This document shows positions 1 to 11,643 of a stretch of 64,000 nt of DNA, piece after piece. Each line of letters starts with the position of its first letter. Positions within the stretch are counted from its first letter, which is position 1. The stretch is from the NCBI GenBank assembly GCA_951394405.1, contig OX596336.1:1488001-1552000 (forward strand). Reading direction: 5' to 3'. Origin of the DNA: Coprinellus micaceus (taxonomy: Eukaryota > Basidiomycota > Agaricomycetes > Agaricales > Psathyrellaceae). The position numbers and the translations under genes were made by a program. A model generated the notes under the pieces. That model did no database searches, had not been told where the DNA came from, and saw only the letters and a program-made list of their open reading frames with translations.

Positions 1-2731
1 TCCTGCGTTTTAATGTGATGGTGCTAATGTTGATCATCCCTTCTCCGTGCCTCACTTTAGCGGCCCCATCAATAAAGTGGCTCTACACTACTACATGGAC
101 TTCTTCGACTTCACTGCGCTGCGGCTCGATCTTGCCTTCAGGTCGGTCCCTATAGATCCTCTATTCATTTCACCTCACCCTTGCTCATACGCGGCTTCTA
201 TTTCTACTTCTGTAGGCGATTGTGTGCCAAACTTTACCTGAAAGGCGAAACTCAACAAGTCGATCGAATTCTCGAGCAATTCAGTCGCCGGTATTGGGAG
301 TGCAACCCTGGTGGTGTTTACGGGAGCTCGAGTGAGTCGTCCTTCTTTCATTCAACCTTTACGACTTTCCGCTAGTTTGGATCCCTCAAACACATCACCA
401 ACATTCAATTATGTACTTTCTTCATTTCGATCGCTTCGCGCCTATTTCTTGGCCCTTGGGTACCGTATTCGGCTGGCTAACTATCCCTAACCCCTTTGCT
501 TCTTGCCGTCACGGCGCACAGATATAGTCCATGCGGTGTCATACTCGCTCTTGCTCCTTAACACGGATTTACACGTTGCAGAACTCTCGTCGCGCATGTC
601 CCGCAGCCAATTCGTCAAGAACACGCTGACCGCGATTCAAACCCAACTCAACCCTTCGTCACCCGACGTTTTGTCTCCTTCATCGGCGGACTTGACTTCA
701 TACGACGACTGCAGCGTCCGCGGGGCTACATCAGAGGATAATGCTGATTACGGGGCTCCTACTGTTCGCTCCAAAAGGAGCGACAGTATCACAAGTTGGA
801 ATAGCGTTTCAAGGGACACGGCAACTGGGATTCCAACCACACCATCCACCGCCAGCGTAATGATGAATGGCGGGAGTACACCGTCCTTCCAGAATGGGCA
901 GGATCTCTCGGCCTCAACATCGAGCCAGACGTACGGCCGTGCCTGGGAGCTGGAAATGGAGTCCCTGCTGAAGGTGTGTCGATATCGCGTCGTTTGTATT
1001 ATCACCTGAACTGACACAATGTCCCACAGGAAATGTACAACGCCATCAAGAGCCAGCAGATTTTGCAGCCCTTGTCCTCGCTAGGGCGCTCCTCTATGTC
1101 TTCCCTTAGCCCCGGCGGTGCTGGACTCATGAGGAACCGCAGCTTGAGGACTGGACAACCGGATCGCCTGACAACTTTGAAGCGCGGCAGCATTAGGGGT
1201 TTGCAATCGATCTTAAGCGCCCAAGCAGGAGCCAGTCCGTATAGCAGCAACAGCAGCATCACTGACGGGCGCGTAAGTCCGTCTCCGAGCTTTGCGACTT
1301 CACAGCACGAAGTGAGTCAATACCCTCGTTCCGTAAAGCCCCGACACCTAACATTCATTCAGGCTATGTATGGCTCGAGCTCCTCCTTCCTCAATCCCAC
1401 TCTTGGATTTGCTTCCAACCTTTCGCATACCATCATCCGTGAGGCGCACGAAGACGATGACAGGAGCATCAAGAGCGACATCTCGACTTCGACAACCATC
1501 AGTATATCGGATGAAGAACTCGCTCTTCTTGGTGCACCCTGGGCAAAGGAGGGGATGCTCTGCCGGAAACAGTATTGGGAGTCGACTGGGAAACGTGCGA
1601 AAGACAAGGCCTGGCTCGACGTGTTCGTGGTCATCCAGAAAGGCGAACTCAGCATGTTCGTCTTTGGGGATCACAGTGCTGGCGGATCGGGTACCTTCGG
1701 TGGTGGTAATTGGCTGGCCAATGCCCACTCCGTCGGGACTGTCCATCTCGCCCACTCGTTGGCCCACCCCTTGCCTCCACCAGGATACAACCGACAGCGA
1801 CCATACTGCATGGTTTTAACTCTGTCGAATGGCGGCGTTTACTTCTTCCAAGCCGGGACTGAGGAACTCGTCAACGAGTGGGTTTCCACCTGCAACTATT
1901 GGGCTGCCCGGACGAGTAAAGAGCCTCTGGCTGGTGGTGTCTCGAACATGGAGTATGGGTGGAGTCGCATCGTCGATCTCAATGGCCAGCGAGCGTCAGT
2001 CTCTCAGACGGAGTCGTTGCGGGAGCGGGACTACGATTCGAACGACACCGTCAGCATGAAGAGTGGTAAGAGCGGGCACAGCAAATTCAAGTGGCGAGGA
2101 GAAGGTACTGTGCGCGGACCCCCTTCACCATGGGCTGGTGAAAAGCTCTTCATCAACGACTGGAAACCGCCTATGCCACCCTCCGTGGCGAGCACCCATG
2201 ATGAGGAAACCCAGCTGGAGGCCCTCCGGAAGCATGTTTCTTCATTGAAGAAGGATCTAGAGACGCATAACGAGCTGCGGGACCCCTTGATCCAACTGGT
2301 AGGTCCACAACCATCCTTTCTGCAACGAATGCTGAGGATTATCTAGTACCAGCCACGCAGCGCGAATGCAATGAAAGCTCACAGCAATTGGGAGAAGAAA
2401 TCGCAGTGGCTTTTGACAGAGATCGTCAAGTACGACTCCTATATCGATTCTCTCCAGGGTGCGATGGCCTTGCGCTTGAAAAAGCGAGGAGAAAAAGGTC
2501 CGTTCATTCCGGCTCGAAACCCCTCGATCGCAATTGCTCACATCTCCCTTCATATAACCAGCCTTGGAGCGAGCACTGAATGGCGTTAACCCTCTGGATG
2601 ACCGCCAAACTAAGTCGAGATACACCGGTCCGGATGAAGGCACTATCGACGAGGAGGTCGAACCTCTAACGCCTGGCCCCGGACAAGGCTTCTCCGGCGA
2701 TGTCAGCGGTAGAGACTCGCGCTATGATTAG
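1..2731 (+). CDS. EFA6/PSD-type Arf GEF (Sec7 + PH), 5' end outside window
   Basis: Catalyses GDP/GTP exchange on an Arf GTPase, probably the Arf6/Arf3 class, at the plasma membrane. Coding segments that close in frame are 61-141, 216-331, 522-973, 1030-1311, 1363-2298, 2347-2497 and 2562-2731. The first three hold the second half of a Sec7 domain, with [19 protein letters not shown] and then [14 protein letters not shown]; the upstream half with the catalytic Glu lies left of the window. A Ser-rich linker of about 200 residues follows. Next comes a PH domain of the EFA6/PSD type (about 1540-1950), seen from [41 protein letters not shown] and [15 protein letters not shown] predicted coiled coil ([21 protein letters not shown]) and a short acidic tail close the protein. 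In yeast this architecture is Yel1, the Arf3 exchange factor. The family call rests on the PH domain; another Sec7-PH class such as Syt1 is possible. Confidence 0.85.
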
Positions 2732-4017
2732 TGCACCCTTCCTATTTTTCTATCGTTCTTGCATCTCTCTCTCTCTTTCACGATGCTATGATCATCTCCG
2801 GCCTTGGCTCCCTTTCACTTTGCGCCGATTTCCGATGTACCTTGACCATTTTGCAGACCATATACCACCCTACTGATGACTGGACGACTCGGATAGCCTA
2901 TTCCCGCCTAATGTGTCACTACTAGCGCTTTACCTTATTTTTCTTTGGGATCTGACTTCGGTTCGTGTACATGTTCAAATGATACCACGCAGAAATTCCT
3001 CCATCGCTCCAACTTGTCGTTCGAAGTCGTTGAACTCTTTTGGCCGCTCCTTGGTTGGCCCTGAAATCACGGGTAACATCACTGTTATCAGCGTGACGCC
3101 TGCCTTTTCGGGATTGGCCAACTGGCCGAGCGGGCTTGCTGCGCTGATATGCTCATAGTTAGTCCTGGTGTGGGTGCAGAGGGGTTGGAATAGGGTGTAA
3201 ACCTGTGCTGCCGCGCCCGGGGCCCACTCCAAATGCACGCGAAGCCTGTCTAGATCTGTGTCCTGGATATTTTGGAATCCGAAGAAATTTCACCGTTTGG
3301 ACCCCGTCTGCGCGCTCTCTGGACCGGTAGCCGAATCGTACCAAATTTCTCGCGTTTCTGACTCCTTGGACTTCCCTTTCAAGGAACCCCCGAAGCCCAT
3401 GTGCAAAGAAGTCTGCTTTATGCCTCAAAAGGACTGGGCGGCACTAAAAAGACTTCTGAGAATGAACGAGCCATCTACCGGGAGTCCAGCTATTGAATAG
3501 ATCGAGATAAGAGGTTGCAAACGAAGCTCTTCTAGGCTCGAATTCGGGTAAATCTGCGGCGGTCGTGCGATAAGGGATTCCGGGGTCATGGAGCGAACTC
3601 GTTCAGAATGGTGAACCACGTTGCACTATGCAATAGGCGCCGACGGATGCAAGAGAAGGCAGGAGAGTTGGCCTCTTTGAGCAGCTACCATGGATCGCGT
3701 ACGGGTGAACGAGATCTTGAATCGTCCCCGAGCAACTAACCGGACGAAATTGTAGTGGATGGCCGAATTCTGATAGGGCTGCTCCCTTCCTAAATCGGAT
3801 ACTCCGCGACCGCGTAGCCATTTGAATTCCGGGTGATTTATAAACCCATGGGCGCTTAATGGCCGTGCCTGGCGCAGCCAGTGTCTCCGAGCGTCCGGTG
3901 TGTGGTTTTCGATAGTGGGGGATAGCAGAATCAATACGAGGGTATACAACGCAGCAAAAGCACAGGAGAGCGGATGGTAGAGTTCGCCAAACAATACGGA
4001 AAATAAGACCAAGGCTT
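2732..4017. other. Convergent intergenic spacer, no gene supported
   Basis: This spacer lies between the 3' ends of the Arf GEF gene and the BRE4-like gene. It holds only short ORFs on both strands, including a minus-strand ORF at 3603-4139 that runs into the BRE4 terminal exon in another frame. None resembles a protein family or joins through good splice sites. It presumably carries both 3' UTRs. Confidence 0.5.
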
Positions 4018-7000
4018 CTACGCGACAGACTCGATAATCCGCTCGCTCCCTTCCGTTTCAAAAAACAAGGCATCAAAGTCATCGGAGCCACCACCAATAA
4101 CGCCGAACGCATGCTGGAGCATCCTACCGAGCCTTTCAACCTCCTCCGTTACTCCCTTCATAGTGATGGCGTATGCAAAGAATAGTAGTTGACGAGAGCC
4201 TTTGACTTCCCGGTTCTTGACTACATCTAGCTGACGGATGGCCGCCACCTGTGTGGAGGGTGGATAAATTAGCCAACGATTAACACCCGGCACGAAGCTG
4301 GGTCCAAGGACCGGATCACTCACAAGTTTCTGTCGTGATTTTTCAGCTGGAGGGAGATAAGGAGGGAGGGGTGCCTTCAAACGGAAGGCAGAAGCGATCA
4401 TCGAGAGTCCTAGGATGACGTTCCCAACCATCTCGTGACGCTCTTTGTTCACTGGCATAATAAAGTCCTTGCGCACGCTCTGGGTCTAGCATTAGTATCA
4501 TGTTGTTCTGTTTACCGCCCAGGGGTAGGACCTACCGTGTACCACTCCTCTCTCGTCGTCACGCAACGCATGCTATGGAGGCGGTCCAGAATGGTCTGCA
4601 AGCTTGTGAGAATGTCGCGATAGAGCTTCACCGGGAATGGGCCTTTAAGACGGGGTTCCAACTGTGCTTGTGCTAGCAAATTTTGGAGGTCGATCAGCTT
4701 GATCTGAAGGTGCAATTCCCTAGGAGGATATGTTTGGCGTTGAGTAAGTCCTTCGAAAATGCGGAACAGGAAAATAGGACAACATACATTGCCATAAATT
4801 CCTGGATGGAGTTGTGAAGCTTAGTTGTCTGAAGGTTTGTCCCGACCAGGGAGGCTTCAGAGGTATGCTCGTCGTGGTCGTCAGGTCTCCTATACTCTGG
4901 TGCAAACGAGTTGGATGCCACTAAACGGGTGTAAAGCCAACCGATATTCAGACTGAAGTCTCCGAGGGCGACCATCAGCTCCTTTCTAGCCTCGGAGGGC
5001 CACCAGATCCTCGAAGCGATCAATGCCCAAAGAACACCAACAGTAACAGCCAGAGCGCGATCCATAGCGATTTCCCATACACTGGCGTTGTCCTCGAGGC
5101 GGAGATTGTACCTAAGGAGCAAAGGTTAGCCCCCAAGCCCATAGACACGGAGGAAGAGACGCGAACATACCGGTAGAGACACGTCAAGTTGTAAGTTAGA
5201 AGCACGAACCTCGAAGCAGCTAGGTGCTTGGGTTTGGCGACGGCGACATAGAAGCAGGGTAAAGAGACCAGGAAACCGAGGATTGCCAAGACGGGAGCGT
5301 TCTCTGGGAAGATGGTGAAAGTGATAGCAGCAATGAGAGCACCGAGCCTATGGGGAGTGGTATTTAGATAGGGCGGGAAGCATTTGAAGGAAGCCACGCA
5401 CAAAGTCCCCAGAACCCGTTGTACGCTGAGCCTGTTCGTCTGAAGGTATTTCTATGAGCTTCCCAAACATGAGAATGCAAGCATAAGGAGCCACATACCG
5501 CTCCTATCGTCGGGGACATAACCACGAAGGCCTATAATCGGCTTGAGCAGGACACTGGGGTTTGGAGTGATTCACATACCGAAAGCAAGGCCCAATCTCC
5601 TTGTAATTCAACGAACGTAGGTCTTGTCGCGTCGAAGAACGCGGCAGACGCAAGTATTGCGATAGCGAGCCCAGCTCTCATAGCAAATTTGACGTTCCTC
5701 TCTTGCATCAGCTTCCCCAGTTCCCACAGATCGTACTTGAGCCTCCCCCAGAACGTGAACTGGCTCTTCGATGGGGTTTGGATTGTGTCAGGTGCGTGAG
5801 GGTGGACCTTGGGGAAGAATGGATGTCCGACTCTATGTTGGGGGACGATATATGCTGTAGATTTAATCCATTAGACCGTGAGGAACCTTGTGGAGCAGGC
5901 GGGTGACTGTGCCTACCTAAACTTCGACGCCCAAGGCCAGCGGTCCTGGGTTGGTACTCGTCCGATTTGGTAAACCAAAGCCGGACCAGGGCAAACTTGC
6001 GTGCAATAGAGCCGTACACCCGATTCCAGAATGAGCCTCGAAGAAACTGCCTCCGTTCGTAACTGTAGATTCGTTCCATAGCATCAATCAACGAGATGAG
6101 CTCTTCGGCGAATTCCTGGAGGGTAAAGATGAAGCTGTAGTGATATTAGTCGCCGCCTTCTTTCGCCGCCTGGCAAACAACTGAGGGAAGGCTCACAAGT
6201 ATACAAGGAAGACATGTTCATTCTCATCTTCAGTGAGGAGAGTGTTCTCTCTCCCCACCCGGCTTTGGTCGGAGTTGCTGCGAGTGAAGCTGGCGCGCGG
6301 GTCTTCTGGAGCCCCAGCGAAGCTGCTGGATCCAGCCTGTTGGGCACCCTTCCTGTATATCCGCAATAGCGCGTGGTTAGACGTGCTTTCGAACCTGACG
6401 AGGGCTCGTTCTATGCCCTCCGCCAGCTCGATAAAGTCTTGCGGTTCTAGAGGGTCGTGCGATCGTGGATTGCTTTGGGCCTCCATGAAAGCAACCTTCA
6501 ACTTCTTGAATGTATGTCCACAGGCCCCCTGTAATGTCAATAAGTATATGTCCCGCCCGATGAGCATCCCAAAGAACCCACGGAAAGTGCCTTCAGAGGC
6601 GGACCAAGTTCTTCCACCAGATCCCCGAACATCTCCGCCGTCGCGTCGAGAATAGCACTCTCATCATCTACAGCAGCCTTCGCTTTGCCCCTTGCATCAT
6701 CTAGATGCTCTAAGCCAGTCTTAACGAAATCGTTCTGCAAGCTCGTCCCACTCCTCAGTCCATTCAGGTGCTGAGCAAGCCGGTTCATGCTCAGCACCGC
6801 GTCCTCATACCCACGATGGCTAGCGAACTCATTCCTCAGGATACTGTTTCCCTTCGACCCGGCGTCGTCGTCCATGTCGAAGTCCCTGTATAACCATTCG
6901 CTCTGCGCTTCTCCAAGGTCCTTCTTGAGGCTGGTGAAACTGTTCTGATGGTTCGCCACGGCTTTCTGAAGCTTCGACGGGTCGCGGGTGTCGTCTTCAA

Positions 7001-8634
7001 GGAGAAACAGTTTGGTGAGCATGGAAAGGACGGTTGAAAAGGAGTCGAGGGTTTTGAGCATATTTGCTTGAAGGTTGGCGGTCGCGGTTTGAGGCCAGAT
7101 GAGCCAGCAGACGAGGTTGGAGATCGTCGATCCACAGAGAACGATAGCTGTTACTTGGAGGAGCATCTCCCACCCTCCCTCTTTCACAATTCTGAGAAGC
7201 CTTGGTCAGTATGGGAAGGTACAGTCCACGAGGTCCATACATACACCACGAAAATGATAATTGCCATCATGCTGCAAGCGGTGTTGAAAGAGGGATTGGC
7301 CTTGAACATTGCCGTCAATGGTCGTGCCCGGTGAAGCGGCAAATGCGACGAATGTGCTCACCATCCAGACCTTCAGGAAGGCGATGACGCTCATGCTCAT
7401 ACCAATCCAAGTGATGACGATAAGGTCGGCAAGCCACTCCCATCCAGGCTTCAGCTCAAAGAACCAGTACATGGCCATCGCTGCTAACGAGATCACGCTC
7501 GTGTAGACCAAGCCCAATAGGACATACAGGTCTGCCTCGATCATCGCTCCGATGGTTTTGGCGGGATTGAAATAAACTGCACTATATTTTCGTGGGCGAT
7601 ACGCCCGAGAATAAGCCTCTACACACACCATATGCAATCCAAACTCACATTGTGGCGACCATGTGGCCACTGGGCAAGGGAAGCCTCTCGGTTGGATCCC
7701 CCGAGTTCCCGTACGACACCAGGCCGCTGAATAAGGCCGATAGATGAGGTTCAAAGGTAAACAAAGATGCGATGAAGTACGCAATTGCGCACTTCAGCAT
7801 ATTGCGGTACACGATAGGGACGGAAGGGACCAGAGATCGTAGCTTTCGGCGTTGCCTGGCCAAACAGCCCTCTCCGTCCTCCTTGTGAAAACCTGTCGGG
7901 GTGGCATCTGAGCTCTCGTCCGAATCCGAATCCGAGTCCCCAGAGTTGTAGTCCGTCTCCACTGGACGGCCATACCTCGGACTCAAGCCAGAACTCGAGG
8001 CCCACTCATTTGATGGCCTTGGCGAGTCGGGTTCGTTTAAGCGCCTGTTCTGTAGGGGATCGGGCAATTCCTGGCCAGGAGACTGTATGAGGTACGGGGT
8101 GAGAAGCCCATTGTTGATCTGTAGGTTTGAGCGAATGCTACGGCCGCCAGGGCTCCTATTGCGCGCAGCGCCCAGCCGCAAAAGTGACGACCGATGCATG
8201 CTGGGCCGCCTTCCCCCGCTTCCCGTCGTTGCTGAATCGTGATCACTTGCTGGATCCCCGGAGGACCTATCGGTTTGCATTAATTGCCCAAATAGCGTCC
8301 ATTGCTGCTCCCTTTGAGGACGTTGTCGGTATGAGGATGAGACCGACGGGCTCCCTTGCCGTTGCCTTCGACGTCCAGCAATTGGAACGGGGGTTGAAAT
8401 ACTTCGTTGTCCTGATCGAGAGTCGAAGGTATCTTCTAAGCTGGCGCTCGGTCGTCTTGGGGTGCGCTGTAATGAGGAATATTCGTCACTTTCCTCTCCA
8501 TGGGGCATTGTTGGAGGGGAGCCGTAGAAGGAGTCGGTCAAAACATGGCTTCTGGTCGACGCGTCGTCCAGTCCATTACTCGTTACACTGTTGGAAAGCT
8601 GTGAGCTCGAAGACTCGGGTATGTTGGGGTTCAT
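4018..8634 (-). CDS. BRE4: BRE4-like FUSC-family multi-pass membrane protein
   Basis: A 1308-residue membrane protein of the fungal brefeldin-A-sensitivity (BRE4) family, related to aromatic-acid exporters; its substrate is unknown. Thirteen exons close exactly in frame: 7649-8634, 7362-7581, 7245-7300, 6582-7191, 6197-6528, 5917-6134, 5580-5854, 5519-5531 extended to 5499-5531, 5402-5451, 5171-5347, 4788-5111, 4536-4719 and 4018-4479. Residues 1 to about 270 are Ser/Arg-rich and disordered. The first membrane block starts at NMLKCAIAYFIASLFTFEP. It is followed by the putative ER-transporter domain (VYFNPAKTIGAM, SFNTACSMMAIIIFVVIVKEGG). A soluble helical region follows, then a second FUSC half (VKFAMRAGLAIAILASAAFF, AFVVMSPTIGA, VGVLWALIASRIWWPSEARK) and the C-terminal BRE4 domain. 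Yeast Bre4 is linked to brefeldin A sensitivity and the endomembrane system; transport is inferred. Confidence 0.88.
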
Positions 8635-9609
8635 GGCGAGTCGGGGCTAGGGGTCGGGGTCGTAGGGGTGTTTAGGAGAGCATGGGGGCACTGTTGAAGA
8701 GGGAGTTCAAAGAATCGACAGTCCCATGATGAACGTCGTCACTGGCATCATCTGTCGCCGTCAGTGCTCCGCCGCCGGTTTGGGAAGCGTGCCACATTTG
8801 TGCAGCCAAGCCAGCCCAGGGCGCTTCAATGCCACCTTCTTGCTACTTATAGGCGCGCACGTTCGAAAATTGCCTAAAATAACCTAGTCGAAGACCTGGG
8901 CGGAGACAAATCGAGGAAAGGGGGAGCCAAGACAACTAGTGCCATTACAGAAGGACTAGCAATGCTAACCTAACCGAAACTAAGGATACAGACTTTAGCT
9001 ACTTTATGCTTATCGATACTCTATCGCTACTAGAGTCCGCGTATCGTCCGTGAAAGTGGTGCTACTAGTAGGTACATGAACTACAATAGCAGAAAACCCA
9101 GTGTCCAACGAGTCCGTTCCTCGAGAATTACCACTATGCTAGACTATGCTAGTGGGCCGGGGATCATGAAGTCATTACAACAGAAGGGGTGAGTTGGCCA
9201 ATGTCCGATGAAAGGTCCGTGTCCGTGTCGTAAGTAGAAAATATGGGAATCCAGCCAAAGGAATGTGTGAACGTAAGAGGTTGGAATCCAAAGAATCTGA
9301 CAAAGAGGAGTTGTATCTGGATAACACGCAGAGTCCGCCTGGATGCCGATTAAGTCGAAGGTGAAAGGTCAAAAAAAGGAGAATAGAGAAACGGAAAGCT
9401 GTGCCCGAACGCAGAACAGAAACCTTCTATAAAGGAGTGTGCTGTGGGGAAGAGAGACGGGAAAGGTGACCGATGGAGCCAAACAGGGTGGAAACGGAGC
9501 TGACGATTATCAACTTCATTATGCCAGACGCTTGCGCACCCTGGACAAAGCGGAGCCTGTCAGTGGAAACGAGTGTCAGGAATGACGGAAGACGGTAGAA
9601 AAGTCAGAG
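8635..9609. other. Intergenic spacer
   Basis: About 1 kb lies between the 5' end of the BRE4-like gene and the 3' end of the Zn2Cys6 gene, both on the minus strand. It should hold the BRE4 promoter and the transcription-factor 3' UTR. It also contains an alternative terminal exon candidate for the transcription factor (about 9424-9556), discussed in the findings. No other gene is visible. Confidence 0.5.
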
Positions 9610-11643
9610 TTACTTGCCGATGAAAGGGAAGTGGCAGCTGAGTTCGTTCATGGCGTAGACGAGAGTGGCGAGTTGACCAACAACCTCAGAAGAGTCAGAG
9701 AGAGGCCATGTCCTTTCGATGGCATCCAATCTGAAGACCGAGCATTCGGCAAAAGTAGACCAGCACAGCTACACAAACAGAGAATACGGACGATCAGAAC
9801 CTCTATATGAAACTGATATTTGGAAGATCACATACCCCCATGACAGGATCAAGGAACAAGAAGTCCTTCTCTCCGATGTGCTTGACAAGTGACACACACA
9901 TTTGGGAAGCTCTAGCACACTTCTCTGCTGAGATTGGGTTTTCAGTCGCGAAATGGCGGTGCAAGAAGACGACTGCGGTCTGCGCAATGGTGTGGGCGAC
10001 GACAGTGCTCAGCTTGTCTTCCAAGCCCATCCTGTCCAGGTGATCAACGGGCATCAGCGTGGAAAGGTACAGAGCAATGGTGTGCTCGAGCTTGTTGATA
10101 TCTTCCACCATTTTTGCGGAAACGGTCATGCCTAGAAAGTAACATGAGTAAACACAAGTTAGGGAAGTAAAAATATGGACTCAGCGCACCTGAATACCAG
10201 CCTTCTGTCAATCGGTCGGCCTGAGACAGAAGGGCAGACGCCTTGACCCGCAAAGCCGCTGCCGAGAAGCCATTCGCGGAAATCTGGCCACCAAGGAAAG
10301 CCTGGATGGTCGGGCTCTGTCCGCTGTTCACAGCATGACCCTGGAAAAGAAGAGTAAGCGAATGGCTCGTGACTGCGCAGGAGGACAAAGATCCGTACCA
10401 GCTTGTAGTCAGAAATCTCTTGGGGCCATGGTGCAGTGATCATTTTACGAGAACTGAGCCCGTCGGCGAGCACAGGCTGCTTCTTGAGAGCCACAGACCA
10501 GCAGCGGTCGAGATTGTAGACCTGCCAGAACGCCAGAATCCGATCTGCTTCATACGCGTCAGTCTTGAACGACTTGGTGTCCATCTCGCCTTGCTTGCCC
10601 ATGCCGAGCTGATCGGCGAGCGCAGCAGCAGCACTGGCATGGTAAGCCCCTTCAGGCAGACGCCCATTTGAAAGGAAGTACGTGGACAGCAAGCATGATG
10701 CTCGGATCGCATCGATATACCTGCCCGTATTGAGCGCATCAGGCATCGCCTCCAGTGAGAGGCGAAGGTAGTGGTCCTCGTTCTGACTGAGGTCCTCGGG
10801 TCGGGAAATGAAGCACGCCCAGAGGTAAATGGCGTTCAGGAGAGCGGCGTGGCGCTGTTCAGTAATGGGGAGTGCGACGCTCTGGCGCAGAGCTTCCATA
10901 TCAATTTCGAGGCCGCATTGTCGGGCATGGGGAGCGAAAATATCCAGCCTTAACGCGAACAATCGTTCTATGTCAGCGACTCCACCGGAAATTTGAAACG
11001 GCCGCTTACAGCATGAGTGAGACCTCATTCGAGGGCTGGAACGGGGAATGACGCTCATCGAAAAAGATGTCTTGTAGTGAGGGAGCACCGGCAAGAGGCT
11101 GGGGCGAAGGGGCGCTCTGCAACTGACTCCAGGGTGAAGATGGCGACGCTGAGGGGTCTAGCCAGACTCGCTTAGCTCTCTCCGGTAGAGTGGATGACGG
11201 GGGCATCATACCTGAGCTTGTGGGGAAGGCCGAGAGATATGTGCTATCCGGGGACCCGAACGAGCCCTCAGGTGAGGATCCAGAGTATGTGGACAGATCG
11301 TGTGGGTCGAATAACATCACAGATGCTGGTAGGCTAACGGTGGAACCTCCCTCCAGTTGACGAACTCGATTCTCGAGGTGAGCAATGGTCTCCTTCAGAA
11401 TTTGCGTCCTCGTCTTTCCCTTTCCATCATCGTATTCGCAAGCATCTCCCTTCTTCGCGCGGACGCACTGTTGGCAAGCGGGCTTCACGCCATCGCATTT
11501 CTGTCGTGTACCAGTTTCAGCCCAAGCCTCCGGAAGGTCGAGAGCCCACGTACCATCTTTCTTTTCCTGCAACGAAGGCATGCTTTGCCTCTTTGGAGGC
11601 TTGAGCAGGATAGCGCAGCTTTGTCGGTTGGCTGTTTGGTCAT
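9610..11643 (-). CDS. Zn2Cys6 fungal-specific transcription factor (578 aa)
   Basis: Sequence-specific nuclear regulator; targets unknown. Six exons close in frame: 11554-11643, 11010-11500, 10399-10948, 10190-10340, 9836-10131 and 9610-9768. The first intron lies inside the zinc cluster, after KRKM. The spliced cluster is C22-x2-C25-x6-C32-x6-C39-x2-C42-x8-C51, followed by a basic stretch and a short coiled-coil dimerisation helix (ETIAHLENRVRQLEGG). A Ser/Pro-rich linker leads to the middle homology region, seen in LLNAIYLWACFISRPED, the ASCLLSTYFLSNGR helix, and FWQVYNLDRCWSVAL, the usual 'W..Y..DR..S' signature. The annotated stop is the TAA in GGC-AAG-TAA; that TAA overlaps a possible GTAACT donor, so a longer C-terminus is possible. 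The gene is divergent from the Afi1-like gene across a long spacer. Confidence 0.85.

Noticed and set aside
3603..4139. 178-codon minus-strand ORF
   Set aside because: It overlaps the BRE4 last exon in another frame, with no recognisable domain.
7301..7361. Apparent frameshift in the BRE4-like gene after KVWM
   Set aside because: An intron with GTGAGC donor and TTCAAG acceptor restores WM-ANPSFNTACSMM in the correct frame.
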